Assembly: GCA_934643185.1 (NCBI GenBank)
Contig: CAKUBN010000009.1
Coordinates: forward strand, 1 to 59,176
From: an uncultured Eubacteriales bacterium
GTDB taxonomy: Bacteria > Bacillota > Clostridia > Oscillospirales > Acutalibacteraceae
DNA: 59,176 nt
Direction of reading: 5' to 3'
Position numbers and translations under genes: made by a program. The notes beneath the pieces are model-generated. The model did not search any database. It worked only from the letters and a program-made list of their open reading frames with translations, and was not told where the DNA came from. How positions within the stretch are numbered: position 1 is the stretch's first letter; each line of letters begins with the position of its first letter. Shown here one piece after another: positions 11,707-21,073 of this stretch.

Positions 11707-12546
11707 TTGATCGAATTCCGCAATGTTTCTAAAGTTTACAATAACGGTACGGAAGCGCTGCACAACATCAACCTGAAGGTCGAAAAAGGCGAGTTCGTCT
11801 TTATCGTCGGTTCCAGCGGCGCGGGCAAAAGTACCTTTTTGAAGCTCATCACCTGTGAGGAGCGCCCGAACGAGGGTCAGGTGCTCATTGACGGGCAGGA
11901 CATCAGCCACATCCGCAAGGGCAAAATTCCGTATGTGCGCAGAAAGATGGGCCTTGTGTTCCAGGATTTCCGCCTCATCGACCACATGACCGTGTATGAC
12001 AACGTGGCGTTTGCCATGCGCGTTGTGGGCGCTTCCCCGAAGGCCATTAAAAAGCGCGTGCCGTATATTCTGGGCCTTGTGGGCTTGCAGCACAAAGCGA
12101 AGCACTACCCCACCGAAATGTCCGGCGGCGAGCGCCAGCGTGTTGGCCTTGCGCGCGCCCTTGTCAATAACCCCTCCATGATCATCGCGGATGAGCCAAC
12201 CGGCAACATTGACCCGGCGCTTTCCTACGAGATCGTGGACCTGCTCAGCGCCATTAACGAGCGCGGCACCACCGTGCTGATGGTCACGCACGAGCACTCC
12301 CTTGTCAAGCACTTCCACAAGCGCATCATTCAGATCCACAGCGGTGAGATCGTGGCCGATACCGCTGCCATCTCTAAGGAGCAGCAGGCTGCGGCGCAGG
12401 CCGTTGCCACACAGGAGACCGTGGCCGTGGACCGCGAGGCCATTCGCCGCGCCAAGGAAGCACGCGCCAAGGCGGATGCCGACGCACAGCCGTATGCAAC
12501 GAAAGAATTCACAGCCCCGCAAAACAACGATCAGGCAAACGGCTGA
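11707..12546 (+). CDS. ftsE: cell-division ATP-binding protein FtsE
   Basis: 279 residues. It is an ABC ATPase that partners FtsX at the membrane to activate peptidoglycan hydrolases during division or elongation. Walker A is GSSGAGKST, Q-loop VFQDFRLI, signature MSGGERQRVGLARAL, Walker B MIIADEPTG, switch His MVTHEH. The start is TTG at 11707 (MIEFRNVSKVY), set by AAAGGAGGAG about 8 nt upstream. The ATPase core ends near residue 228 as in E. coli FtsE; a further about 50-residue Ala/Gln-rich, probably disordered tail follows. ftsX begins 29 nt downstream. Confidence 0.93.
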   Translation: MIEFRNVSKVYNNGTEALHNINLKVEKGEFVFIVGSSGAGKSTFLKLITCEERPNEGQVLIDGQDISHIRKGKIPYVRRKMGLVFQDFRLIDHMTVYDNVAFAMRVVGASPKAIKKRVPYILGLVGLQHKAKHYPTEMSGGERQRVGLARALVNNPSMIIADEPTGNIDPALSYEIVDLLSAINERGTTVLMVTHEHSLVKHFHKRIIQIHSGEIVADTAAISKEQQAAAQAVATQETVAVDREAIRRAKEARAKADADAQPYATKEFTAPQNNDQANG

Positions 12547-12575
12547 CCTGTGTGAAAGGATGGTAACAGATTCCC

Positions 12576-13487
12576 ATGAAGTTTCATAATTTCGGATATT
12601 TGCTCAAAGAAGGCGTAAAAAACCTTTGGAAAAACAGAACGATGAGTATCGCCTCCATCGGCGTGCTCATTTCCTGCCTGCTTCTGACCGGCTGCGCAGG
12701 CCTTGTTTCCGTCAACCTCACCTCCATGATGTCCTCCATTGAGGGCAACAACAGCATTACGGTGTACCTGACGAACGGTCTGCCGTCGCTTTCTGCCGTA
12801 CAGGTGGGCGACCAGATCCGCAGCATTGAAAACGTGAGTGAGTGCACCTTTGTGCCGAAGGACGACGGCCTTGCCGACATGATGGACCTGCTCGGCGAAA
12901 ACGCCGTTGTGCTGGAGGGCTTGGACGGCGATGAAAACCCGCTGCCGGACGCTTATCAAATTTCCATGCATGATCTCTCCAAATATGACGAAACTATACA
13001 GCAGATACAGGCGATTGACGGCGTGGATCACTACACCGATTACAGCGACATTGCCACAAAGCTTTCGAACATTGATATGATCGTGCGCGTGGCAAGCCTT
13101 GCGATCATCGTCATCCTCGCCATCGTTTCCCTGTTCATCATTTCCAACACCGTTAAGGTCACGATGTTCTCCCGCCGCACGGAGATCAGCATCATGAAGT
13201 CCGTCGGTGCAACGAACGGCTTCGTGCGTATCCCGTTCATCGTAGAGGGCATGCTCATCGGCCTCATTTCCGGCGGCATCTCTGTCGCGATCCTGCTCGT
13301 TGCCTACAAGTACGCGGTGCAGGCGCTCTATAACATTGTGCCGTTCCTTAACGCTGTGGATATCGACCCGTATGTGACGTATATCATTGCAGGCTACGCC
13401 ATTGTCGGTACGCTGTTCGGCCTCTTCGGCGGCAGCATTTCCATCGGCAAATATCTCAATAACGAAGGAGAGAACGCAGTTGCGTAA
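12576..13487 (+). CDS. ftsX: cell-division membrane protein FtsX
   Basis: 303 residues with the FtsX topology: a cytoplasmic N-terminus (NLWKNRTMSIASIGV), TM1 about 22-44, an extracellular domain of about 120 residues, then three TM helices (about 168-192, 216-245, 265-292) and FtsX signatures MFSRRTEISIMKSVGATNGF and FVRIPFIVEGMLIG. The extracellular loop normally docks a hydrolase; here the next gene, overlapping by 8 bp, encodes a coiled-coil M23 peptidase that fits that role. Confidence 0.93.
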   Translation: MKFHNFGYLLKEGVKNLWKNRTMSIASIGVLISCLLLTGCAGLVSVNLTSMMSSIEGNNSITVYLTNGLPSLSAVQVGDQIRSIENVSECTFVPKDDGLADMMDLLGENAVVLEGLDGDENPLPDAYQISMHDLSKYDETIQQIQAIDGVDHYTDYSDIATKLSNIDMIVRVASLAIIVILAIVSLFIISNTVKVTMFSRRTEISIMKSVGATNGFVRIPFIVEGMLIGLISGGISVAILLVAYKYAVQALYNIVPFLNAVDIDPYVTYIIAGYAIVGTLFGLFGGSISIGKYLNNEGENAVA

Positions 13488-14667
13488 GCACAGCTTTCTG
13501 CGCGGCATCACCGCGTTTACGCTTGCAGGCCTTTTAGTCTTTTATTCCGGCGTGATGCAGCTGCCGAACGTTTCGGCGGAATCCATCACGGATTTGAAAT
13601 CTCAGCTTGCCGACCTTGAGCAGCAGGAAGAGGAAAACAACAAGCGCCTTGAAGAGCTGCGCGATGACGTAAGTCAAAAGCGCGCCTACCGCGACGAGCT
13701 GCAGGAGAAGATCGATATTATCCAGCAGCAGCTTGACATTCTGGTGCAGCGCATCAACGAGCTGGACGCCCAGATCGAACAGGGCGAGCAGGACATTGCC
13801 GACACGCGCATCAGCATCAACGCGAACTACACGAAGCTGAAAAAGCGTCTGCGCGCCTTATACATGGCGGGCGAAGCTTCTAACCTTTCCATTTTGCTGA
13901 GCAGCACGAGCCTTGTGGACTACACGCAGAAAAGTGAGGTCATCCAGTCCGTTACAAAACACGACACCGAGCTTTTGGACACGCTTGAGGAGCAGCTGAC
14001 CTCCATTCAGGAGCAGGTGGAAAAGATCAACGCGGACAAAGAGGAACTGAGCACCGACAAAAAGGATCTCGATTCCAAAAGTGATGAGCTTTCCGCGCTG
14101 TACCTTGAAAACCAGAAGCTTTTAGACGAGGCCGAGCAGAACGAGGCCGAAGCGCAGGCGGAAGCCGAGCGCATTGCGAAAGAAAAAGAAGAAGCCGATG
14201 CGGCCATTGATAAATGGTATGAAGATTACTATGCCGCTTTGAAGGCCGCGAGCACGAACTCCGGCGGTTCCTATGACAGCGGTGTCGGGTATATCGGCAC
14301 GGGCAGCTTTGTGTGGCCGATGCCGGGTTACACCTACATCACCTGCTATTACGGCGACGGCGGCCACCGCGGCATTGACATTGCGGGCAGCGGCATTTAC
14401 GGCAAGCCAATTGTTGCAGCGGACGGCGGCAAGGTCATTTACAGCGCCTGGATGGACAGCTACGGCTACTGCGTGTTCATTGACCACGGCAACGGCTATT
14501 CCACGCGCTACGCGCACGCCAGCGCCCTTGCATGCTCTGTGGGCGATACCGTCTCCCCCGGTCAGACGATCGCATATGTGGGCTCTACGGGCAATTCTAC
14601 GGGCCCGCACCTTCACTTTGAGGTCATCTATTACGGCAGCACCACGAACCCGTTCAATTACTTTTAA
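13480..14667 (+). CDS. coiled-coil M23-family murein hydrolase (EnvC/PcsB-like)
   Basis: 395 residues. A signal peptide or anchor (about 10-30, ending NVSAES) is followed by a long Glu/Gln/Lys-rich coiled coil from about 35 to 260 and a C-terminal peptidase M23 (LytM) domain with metal ligands GHRGIDIAG (H..D) and HLHFEV (HxH). Domain order matches EnvC/CwlO-type hydrolases or regulators controlled by FtsEX. The metal ligands are intact, unlike degenerate EnvC, so enzymatic activity is expected. The start is TTG at 13480 with AAGGAG upstream, overlapping the ftsX stop, which indicates translational coupling to its probable activator. Confidence 0.88.
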   Translation: MRKHSFLRGITAFTLAGLLVFYSGVMQLPNVSAESITDLKSQLADLEQQEEENNKRLEELRDDVSQKRAYRDELQEKIDIIQQQLDILVQRINELDAQIEQGEQDIADTRISINANYTKLKKRLRALYMAGEASNLSILLSSTSLVDYTQKSEVIQSVTKHDTELLDTLEEQLTSIQEQVEKINADKEELSTDKKDLDSKSDELSALYLENQKLLDEAEQNEAEAQAEAERIAKEKEEADAAIDKWYEDYYAALKAASTNSGGSYDSGVGYIGTGSFVWPMPGYTYITCYYGDGGHRGIDIAGSGIYGKPIVAADGGKVIYSAWMDSYGYCVFIDHGNGYSTRYAHASALACSVGDTVSPGQTIAYVGSTGNSTGPHLHFEVIYYGSTTNPFNYF

Positions 14668-14700
14668 CATTACACTCCTCTGATCCTTATAACACACAAG

Positions 14701-14756
14701 AAACGCTCCCGTTCCTCTGCACTGCGCAGGGAAACGGGAGCGTTTCTGTTTTATTT
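14701..14756. terminator. bidirectional terminator
   Basis: AAACGCTCCCGTTCC pairs with GGAAACGGGAGCGTTT, followed by CTGTTTTATTT on +. It lies between the convergent M23 and pseudouridine synthase genes. Confidence 0.75.
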
Positions 14757-14766
14757 GGGATTTGAA

Positions 14767-15729
14767 TTACTTTGGAAACGCACGGAATTCATCGAGAAAC
14801 CAGACGTCCTGCGCTGTGAACTCGCGGCCGTCGAGGTAATTTAACATGCCGGCGTCGGTCGTAAAGCGGAAGATGAGCTTATAGGAATAAAGCGCCTGAT
14901 ACGGGAAGCCCGTCTTTTTGTTCTGCACATTTTTGCCGTACTTGCCGTCGCCCGCAAGCGGGTGGCCGATGGAGGCCATGTGCGCACGGATCTGGTGTGT
15001 GCGGCCGGTGAGCAGCTCCACCTCGAGCAGGCTGAAATCGCGGCGGGTCTCCAAGACCGTGTATTTTGTCTTGATGCTGCGGCTTTCCGGCGTTTTTTTA
15101 TTCGAGATATACACGCGGTTTTGGCTTTCGTTTTTCTCAAGGTAGCCCGTTAAGATGTCCGTTTTTTTCTTCGGCACGCCGCACACGACGCAGAGATAAA
15201 GCTTATCCATCTCGCGGTCCTTGACCTTTTGGTTCATGATGCGCAGCGTCTCGGCGTTTTTAGCCGCCATGACGATGCCGCCCGTGTTGCGGTCTATGCG
15301 GTTGATGAGCGCCGGGGCGAAGGAATTTTCCGCTTCCGGGTCATACTCGCCGTTTTCGTACAGATAGTGCTGCACGCGCGCGATGAGCGAATCGAAATGA
15401 TAGTGCTCGTCCGGGTGCACGATGAGCCCCGGCTTTTTATCGAGGATCATGATGTTCTCATCTTCATAGATGATGTTGAGCTTCAGCGGCGCTTTTAAGA
15501 AATCGTATTCCTTCGGCGCCTGCGCGAAGAATTCGTCTTTTAAGTACATCGTCAGCACGTCGCCCTCTTGAAGGCGCGTGGAGATCTCGCAGCGCTTGCC
15601 GTTTACCTTGATGTCCTTTTTGCGGATGGCCTTATACAGCATAGATTGCGGCAGATTGGGGTATGTTTTTGTGAGGAATTTATCGACGCGCTGGTTGGCG
15701 TCGTTTTGAGCGATGGTGACCTGTTTCAA
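14767..15729 (-). CDS. RluA-family pseudouridine synthase
   Basis: 320 residues. An N-terminal S4 RNA-binding domain (NQRVDKFLTKTYPNLPQS) precedes the RluA/RluC/RluD catalytic domain with the active-site Asp in INRIDRNTGGIVMAAK and the HRTGRTHQIR-type motif LLTGRTHQIRAHM. The protein isomerises uridines in 23S rRNA; whether it is RluC-, RluD- or YhcT-like is not decidable here. The start is TTG at 15729, overlapping the TGA of the upstream exporter gene (TTGA), with GGAAAGGAAG before it, so it is the last gene of a three-gene unit. Confidence 0.9.
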   Translation of the reverse strand: MKQVTIAQNDANQRVDKFLTKTYPNLPQSMLYKAIRKKDIKVNGKRCEISTRLQEGDVLTMYLKDEFFAQAPKEYDFLKAPLKLNIIYEDENIMILDKKPGLIVHPDEHYHFDSLIARVQHYLYENGEYDPEAENSFAPALINRIDRNTGGIVMAAKNAETLRIMNQKVKDREMDKLYLCVVCGVPKKKTDILTGYLEKNESQNRVYISNKKTPESRSIKTKYTVLETRRDFSLLEVELLTGRTHQIRAHMASIGHPLAGDGKYGKNVQNKKTGFPYQALYSYKLIFRFTTDAGMLNYLDGREFTAQDVWFLDEFRAFPK

Positions 15730-16190
15730 GTGGTGCTTCCTTTCCGGCGCAGTGTGAAGAAAAAGCGCGGCAGTGAGACGACGATGCCGATGCCGAGCGC
15801 AATGGCGATGGCAATCTTAATGGTCTCCACGCCCTTGGACATCGCCTCTGCGTTGTTGTTCATGAAAATGTGATAGCCTGTGTAGTAAATGCCCGCGCCG
15901 GGCACAATGGGGAAAATGCCGGCGATGAGGAACACGGGCAGCGGCGCTTTGCGCGCAAACGAGAACACGCGCGCCAGATACGTGAGCCCAAGCGCCGCGA
16001 AAAACGACGCAAACACGACATCGCCCGTAAAATACACATAGACGATATAAATGAGCCAGCCGAACGCGCCGACAAGTCCGGCGCAGACGTATTGCTCGCG
16101 CGGGGTGTGGAAAATGATGGCGAACGCGATGGTCGCCACAAACGCCACCGCGGTTTGAATGGCCCAATCGAAAACAACTTCCGGTGTCAT
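15726..16190 (-). CDS. threonine/serine exporter, C-terminal-type subunit (ThrE family)
   Basis: A 154-residue integral membrane protein with about five hydrophobic segments and the family motif FPIVPGAGIYYTGYHIF. It corresponds to the small half (DUF3815/ThrE_2) of ThrE-type exporters; the larger half is the next gene upstream, overlapping by 4 nt (ATGA). Both halves are required in known split systems. The true start is ATG at 16190; the upstream reading frame is a His-rich shadow. Confidence 0.82.
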   Translation of the reverse strand: MTPEVVFDWAIQTAVAFVATIAFAIIFHTPREQYVCAGLVGAFGWLIYIVYVYFTGDVVFASFFAALGLTYLARVFSFARKAPLPVFLIAGIFPIVPGAGIYYTGYHIFMNNNAEAMSKGVETIKIAIAIALGIGIVVSLPRFFFTLRRKGSTT

Positions 16191-16972
16191 AAGAGCGGCG
16201 CACCTCCCGTCAGGCTGATGTAGATCATCACCACGGCACCGATGCCGATGGCGATGCACCCGCCGACCAGAAACGCGTCGATCATGCGGATGGTGCCGCT
16301 TAAGTAATCGCCGTTTAAAAAGTCGCGGATAGAGGTCGTCAGCGCCACGCCGGGCACCAGACGGATGATGGAGCCGATGATGATCTTATCTAAGCTGTCG
16401 CCGAGCCCCACGGCAAACAGCAGCACGGCGCAAACCGCCACAACGGCGCTGGACGCCAGATTGATGATGAACTTGGAGGCCGTGCGGCTATCGATGGCGT
16501 TTAGGAACACCTGCAAAACAAAGCCGCAGATGAACGCCGCCGCGGCGTCGAACACAGTGCCGCCAAACAGGTAACTGAAGCACGCGCTGCCCACGGCACA
16601 CGCGAGATCGAGCCGAATGGGGTGTGTATACGGAATGGCGAGAATCTCGCGCAGACGCGCGTAGGCTTCCTCCACCGAAACTTTGCCCGCGACGATCTCG
16701 CGGGAGAGCTGATTGATGCCCGCGATGCGCCCAAAATGGATGGTGGAGCCGGGCACGAACTTTAATTTTGTGTCGATCTTTTCCCCGTTTTCCACCGCGT
16801 TTGCAAAGATCGCGTTGGAAAGCACGTACACGTCATATTCTTCTATGCCATAGGCGCGCGCCACGCGCTCCATGGTCTCCTGCACGCGGAAAATCTCCGC
16901 GCCGTTTCTGAGCAGCGCCTCCCCCATTTTAAAGGAAAGCCCCGCTGCGCTTTCACTGCGTTCTTCTGCCAT
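16187..16972 (-). CDS. threonine/serine exporter, N-terminal-type subunit (ThrE family)
   Basis: 261 residues. The soluble N-terminal about 110 residues (GEALLRNGAEIFRVQETMER and NAIFANAV) match ThrE/DUF1212, followed by about five TM helices with LVPGVALTTSIRDFLNGDY. Paired with the downstream small subunit it should export threonine or serine, or related small metabolites such as dicarboxylates in divergent members. The ATG at 16972 has AGAGGAG upstream. The gene lies directly behind a strong promoter. Confidence 0.84.
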   Translation of the reverse strand: MAEERSESAAGLSFKMGEALLRNGAEIFRVQETMERVARAYGIEEYDVYVLSNAIFANAVENGEKIDTKLKFVPGSTIHFGRIAGINQLSREIVAGKVSVEEAYARLREILAIPYTHPIRLDLACAVGSACFSYLFGGTVFDAAAAFICGFVLQVFLNAIDSRTASKFIINLASSAVVAVCAVLLFAVGLGDSLDKIIIGSIIRLVPGVALTTSIRDFLNGDYLSGTIRMIDAFLVGGCIAIGIGAVVMIYISLTGGAPLL

Positions 16973-17018
16973 GGTGTCTCCTCTTTTTCCCGTATTTTCT
17001 GCGTTTTTGCCGAAGACA

Positions 17019-17047
17019 AGTTTACCGCGTCCGGGCCTTCGTGTCAA
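17019..17047 (-). promoter_or_regulatory. promoter of the thrE-type/pseudouridine synthase unit
   Basis: TTGACA (17042-17047), 17 nt, TAAACT (17019-17024) on the minus strand, about 40 nt before the exporter start. A weak GGACA/TGTCC hairpin near 17054-17078 may end the upstream tex transcript. Confidence 0.6.
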
Positions 17048-17086
17048 CCGTTCATGGACAAAAAGTGCAAAACTGTCCGTGATTTT

Positions 17087-19249
17087 TTAATTCTGCTGCT
17101 CTTTCGGCTTTTTCATCGTGAGGGAAATGCGTCCGCGCGCCACGTCTACGGCCAGCACCCACACGGTCACGATGTCGCCGACCTTCAAAACGTCGGACGG
17201 ATGACGCACGAATTTATCGGAGATCTGCGTGATATGCACAAGGCCGTCCTGATGCACGCCGATGTCGACAAACGCGCCGAAATCGATGACGTTGCGCACC
17301 GTGCCGCGCATTTCCATGCCGGGCTTTAAATCTTTCATATCCTTGATGTCGCTGCGCAGAATGGGGCTGGGCAACTCGTCACGCGGGTCGCGGCCGGGCT
17401 TTTCGAGCTCTGCGATGATGTCCTTCAGCGTCGGCTCGCCCACGCCGCACTGTGCCGCAAGCTTTGCAATGCCGAGCTTTTCCGCTTTCTCTTTAAGGCC
17501 CTTAAAGCCGCCCTCCGGCGCTTTTTTAAGGTCGTAGCCGCAGGCAGTCAACAGCGCGCCCGCCGCGTCGTAGGACTCCGGGTGCACGCCGGTGTGGTCT
17601 AAGATATTTTTACTTTCCGGCACGCGCAGGAAGCCCGCGCACTGCTCAAACGCTTTCGGCCCGAGCTTCGGCACTTTTTTGATCTGCGCGCGCGTTGTGA
17701 ACGCGCCGTTTTCCTGCCGGTAGGCGACGATATTCTTCGCCACGGCGGAGGAAATGCCCGCGATGTTTTCGAGCAGCGACGGCGACGCGGTGTTTAAATC
17801 GACGCCGACCGCGTTCACGCACGCTTCTACTACGCCGCCGAGGGCTTCATCCAGCCGCTTTGCGGGCATATCGTGCTGATACTGCCCCACGCCGATGGCC
17901 TTCGGGTCGATCTTCACGAGCTCCGCGAGCGGGTCCTGCAGGCGATGTGCGATGGAAACGGCGCTGCGCAGCGTCAGATCATACTCGGGGTACTCTGCCG
18001 CGGCGAGTTTTGATGCGGAATAAACCGACGCGCCCGCTTCGCTGACGACCATGTAATCGATGTCGAGATGATTTTCACGCAGTGTTTCGTCGGTGAAAAT
18101 TTCTGTTTCCTTTGACGCCGTGCCGTTGCCGATGGCGATGAGCGTGACGCCGTACTTTTTGATGAGCCGCACGAGCGTCTGCTTCGCTTCGCGAATGCGT
18201 GTCTCGCTGTGCGTGGGGTAAATGACGCCGGTGTCAAGCACCTTGCCCGTGGCATCAACGACGGCGACCTTGCAGCCCGTGCGATAGCCGGGGTCGAGCC
18301 CGATGGTCACGCGGCCCTTGACGGGCGGCTGCATCAAAAGCTGACGGAGGTTGACGGAGAACACTTTAATGGCGTTGTCGCACGCTTTTTCGGTCAGCTC
18401 CGCATGGATCTCGCGCTCGATGGACGGAAAAATGAGACGGCCGTACGCGTCCACAGCGGCTTCACGCACGACTTCGCTGCACGCGGAATTACCCTTGACG
18501 TAGGCGGAGATCAAAATCGCCTGCCCGCGCACGTCATCCATTTCGAGCGAGACCTTGAGGAAGCCCTCGCGCTCGCCGCGGTCCAGCGCCAAAACGCGGT
18601 GGCCTGCGATTTTTGCCGCGGGCTGCGAGAATTCATAGTACATGCGGTACACGGAGTCCTCGTCCTTTGCGGCGCGGCTCGTGATGACGCCCTGCGCCAT
18701 GGCAGCCATGCGCAGGCGGCGGCGCATAACGGCATCGTCGGAGATCGTTTCCGCAATGATGTCCTTTGCGCCGTTTAATGCGTCCTCGGGCGTACTTACG
18801 CCCTTTTCTTCGTTGACGAAGCTCTCGGCGAGCTTTACGGGGTCAACACCCTTTTCCTGCGCCAGAATTTTCTTTGCGAGCGGCTCTAAGCCGCGCTCCT
18901 TTGCCATGCCGGCGCGCGTTTTGCGCTTGGGGCGGAACGGGCGGTAAATGTCGTCGATCTCCGCCAGCGTTGCGGCATTTAAAAGGCTTTTTTCAATTTC
19001 GGGTGTCAAATTGCCCGTGCCCTCAATGAGGCCGCGCACCTCTTCCTTGCGCGTATCGAGGCTGCGCAGGTACTGCAGACGCTCGTACACTGTGCGGATA
19101 GTCTGGTCGTCGAGCGAGCCGTGTTCCTCTTTTCTGTACCGTGCAATGAACGGAATGGTGTTGCCGGCATCGATGAGCTCGATGAGCTTTGCGGTTTGCT
19201 GTTCTTTTAAGTGAAACTGCGCCGCCAGCGCGGCTGCGTAATTTGTCAT
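17087..19249 (-). CDS. tex: Tex-family RNA-binding protein
   Basis: 720 residues, the usual Tex length. An N-terminal HTH-like region (ALAAQFHLKEQQTAKLIELI) is followed by a YqgF/RNase H-like domain (TIGLDPGYRTGCKVAVVD at about 335), an HhH domain (LLENIAGISSAVAKNIVAYR), and a C-terminal S1 domain (GMEMRGTVRNVIDFGAFVDI). Tex is a conserved accessory protein of transcription and RNA metabolism. The ATG at 19249 is chosen because AGGAAAAC precedes it and homologues start with the same short leader; the longer reading frame upstream is a shadow of the divergent HAD gene. Confidence 0.92.
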   Translation of the reverse strand: MTNYAAALAAQFHLKEQQTAKLIELIDAGNTIPFIARYRKEEHGSLDDQTIRTVYERLQYLRSLDTRKEEVRGLIEGTGNLTPEIEKSLLNAATLAEIDDIYRPFRPKRKTRAGMAKERGLEPLAKKILAQEKGVDPVKLAESFVNEEKGVSTPEDALNGAKDIIAETISDDAVMRRRLRMAAMAQGVITSRAAKDEDSVYRMYYEFSQPAAKIAGHRVLALDRGEREGFLKVSLEMDDVRGQAILISAYVKGNSACSEVVREAAVDAYGRLIFPSIEREIHAELTEKACDNAIKVFSVNLRQLLMQPPVKGRVTIGLDPGYRTGCKVAVVDATGKVLDTGVIYPTHSETRIREAKQTLVRLIKKYGVTLIAIGNGTASKETEIFTDETLRENHLDIDYMVVSEAGASVYSASKLAAAEYPEYDLTLRSAVSIAHRLQDPLAELVKIDPKAIGVGQYQHDMPAKRLDEALGGVVEACVNAVGVDLNTASPSLLENIAGISSAVAKNIVAYRQENGAFTTRAQIKKVPKLGPKAFEQCAGFLRVPESKNILDHTGVHPESYDAAGALLTACGYDLKKAPEGGFKGLKEKAEKLGIAKLAAQCGVGEPTLKDIIAELEKPGRDPRDELPSPILRSDIKDMKDLKPGMEMRGTVRNVIDFGAFVDIGVHQDGLVHITQISDKFVRHPSDVLKVGDIVTVWVLAVDVARGRISLTMKKPKEQQN

Positions 19250-19361
19250 GCTGTTTTCCTCGGCTTTCAAATTCGTGAAAGCCATCCTTTCCATATAGCT
19301 GCCCTTTGCCCTGCACACGGGTATCCGCCCAAAAGCGTATGTGTATTCTGTTAAAAAGGCA

Positions 19362-19390
19362 TTGCATTTTTGAATTTTTAATGGTATAAT
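19362..19390 (+). promoter_or_regulatory. promoter of the second HAD hydrolase gene
   Basis: TTGCAT (19362-19367), 17 nt, perfect TATAAT (19385-19390), about 98 nt before the ATG at 19488. The leader carries no recognisable riboswitch. Confidence 0.65.
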
Positions 19391-19487
19391 AAACAAAAGA
19401 GTGCGGATTTCACCCTTAAAATTCGTCTCTATTATAGCACAAATTACTGCAAAGGAAAAGCCGTGTTTGCGGCGAAGAATATTTTTT

Positions 19488-20090
19488 ATGATCGATACCG
19501 TTATTTTTGATATTGGAAATGTGCTGACCGAATGGCACTGGCGCGACAGCTTTGCCGCGTGGTTCGGCAAAAACCTTGTCGATACGCTCGCAAACGCGAC
19601 CGTGATGAGCCCCGAGTGGGCGGAGATCGACCGCGGTGCGCTGACGGAGGAAGAAGTCGTCGCCCTGCTGACAAAAAACGCACCGGAATACCCGGAGCAA
19701 GTCAGACGCATTGTGCACGACAGCCACGAGCTTGTTACCGTGTACCCCTACGCAGCGGACTGGGTACGCGATTTAAAGAAAAAAGGCTACAAGGTCTACA
19801 TACTTTCAAATTTCAGCGAATTCGGCTTTAACCGCGTGAAAGACACGTTTGATTTTCTGCCGTATGCAGACGGCGCGCTCATCTCGTATGAAGTGAAGCT
19901 CGTAAAGCCGGACCGGAAAATCTACGAGACGCTCTGCGAGCGCTTTGATATCACGCCGGAAAACGCCGTTTTCCTCGATGACAACGCGAAAAACACCGAA
20001 GCCGCGCGGGAATTCGGCTTGCACGCCATCACGGTGGAAAACAAGGAACAGACCGACCGCGATTTGCACGCGCTCGGCGTAACATGGTAA
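19488..20090 (+). CDS. HAD-IA hydrolase (haloacid-dehalogenase-like)
   Basis: A 200-residue soluble HAD phosphatase. Motif I is DTVIFDIGNVLTEW (catalytic Asp; the second Asp is replaced by Asn as in YihX/epoxide-hydrolase-N-like members), motif II YILSNFSE, motif III VKPDRKIYE, motif IV VFLDDNAKN. YihX relatives dephosphorylate sugar 1-phosphates; the substrate here is unknown. The start at 19488 has only a weak ribosome site (GAAG at 9 nt), but the fold begins exactly there. Confidence 0.83.
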   Translation: MIDTVIFDIGNVLTEWHWRDSFAAWFGKNLVDTLANATVMSPEWAEIDRGALTEEEVVALLTKNAPEYPEQVRRIVHDSHELVTVYPYAADWVRDLKKKGYKVYILSNFSEFGFNRVKDTFDFLPYADGALISYEVKLVKPDRKIYETLCERFDITPENAVFLDDNAKNTEAAREFGLHAITVENKEQTDRDLHALGVTW

Positions 20091-20092
20091 AA

Positions 20093-20111
20093 ATCGGCAG
20101 CGTTTGCCGAT
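20093..20111 (+). terminator. weak terminator-like hairpin
   Basis: ATCGGCA/TGCCGAT stem with a 5-nt loop directly after the HAD stop, followed by a mixed T-rich stretch. It may only attenuate, so the next gene could be partly read through. Confidence 0.4.
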
Positions 20112-20149
20112 CAAGTTATTGTTTAATTCTTATGGGAGGATGAATCACA

Positions 20150-21052
20150 ATGAAACTCGGTATTATCGGTGCACCGGAAGCCAAAACCCTGGTACACGCA
20201 AAAGAACTCGGACTCGACTTCGTTGAGTTTGACCTGAACCCGCCCGAATTCTTCGGCCGTCCGCTGGACGAGGTCGTCAAGAACCAGGACGAGATCAAAA
20301 AGGCCATTGAAGAGACCGGCGTTGAGGTCGGCGCGGTCGGCCGCTGGGCGAGCCACATTCTGGATGAGAACGGCGACGTGATCGAAGCGGAGTGGAGCGA
20401 AGTGAAGAAGGCCATCGATTTCGGCGCAGCACTCGGCGCAAAGCACTACCTGTGCAGCGTGGCGTATGTTCCGCAGCTTTCCTACTACAAGAACATCACC
20501 GCGGCTATTAAGGTTTTGAACCAAATCGTTTCCTACGCAAAGGAAAACGGCATGAAGTGCGGCATTGTCAACTGCATGATGGGCGACAACTACATCCGCA
20601 CGCCGGAGCAGTGGAAACTTGTGCTGGACGAAGTTCCGGGCCTCGGCATTAAATATGACCCGTCTCACAGCTTCGTACACGGCGGCGACAAGGGCGCATA
20701 CCTCAAGGAAGGCATGGAATGGGGCGACAAGTTCGTTTACTGCCATGTGAAGGGCGTTATCCAGTACGGTGACTCCCACGAGCCGGCAGAGTGGAAGAAC
20801 CGCGACTTGATGGTTCGCCACCCGGAGCTCAAGGACGAGCTGATGGGCGACTTTATGGCAGGCAGACGTTACTACGACAACCCGCCGGCAGGCATCGACT
20901 CCATCAACTGGCGCGCATTCTTTGCAGTGCTGTATCAGCACGATTATGACGGCTACCTCGCGATTGAGCCGCACTCCATGACCTGGCAGGGCGAAAAGGG
21001 CGAGAAGGGTGTTAAGTACACCATTAAGTACATCCGCGACCTCATGCTGTAA
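20150..21052 (+). CDS. sugar phosphate isomerase/epimerase (xylose-isomerase-like TIM barrel)
   Basis: A 300-residue AP-endonuclease-2/xylose-isomerase-fold protein. It opens MKLGIIGAPEAKTLVHAKEL. Metal-ligand-like motifs recur along the barrel: GLDFVEFDLNP, GIKYDPSHSFVHG, VYCHVKGV and a C-terminal GYLAIEPHSMTW. Such enzymes act on sugars, inositols or hydroxypyruvate; the substrate cannot be assigned. AGGAGG-like GGGAGG precedes the ATG. It stands alone before a strong terminator. Confidence 0.8.
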   Translation: MKLGIIGAPEAKTLVHAKELGLDFVEFDLNPPEFFGRPLDEVVKNQDEIKKAIEETGVEVGAVGRWASHILDENGDVIEAEWSEVKKAIDFGAALGAKHYLCSVAYVPQLSYYKNITAAIKVLNQIVSYAKENGMKCGIVNCMMGDNYIRTPEQWKLVLDEVPGLGIKYDPSHSFVHGGDKGAYLKEGMEWGDKFVYCHVKGVIQYGDSHEPAEWKNRDLMVRHPELKDELMGDFMAGRRYYDNPPAGIDSINWRAFFAVLYQHDYDGYLAIEPHSMTWQGEKGEKGVKYTIKYIRDLML

Positions 21053-21073
21053 TTTAAAATTCCAGAAATGCAG

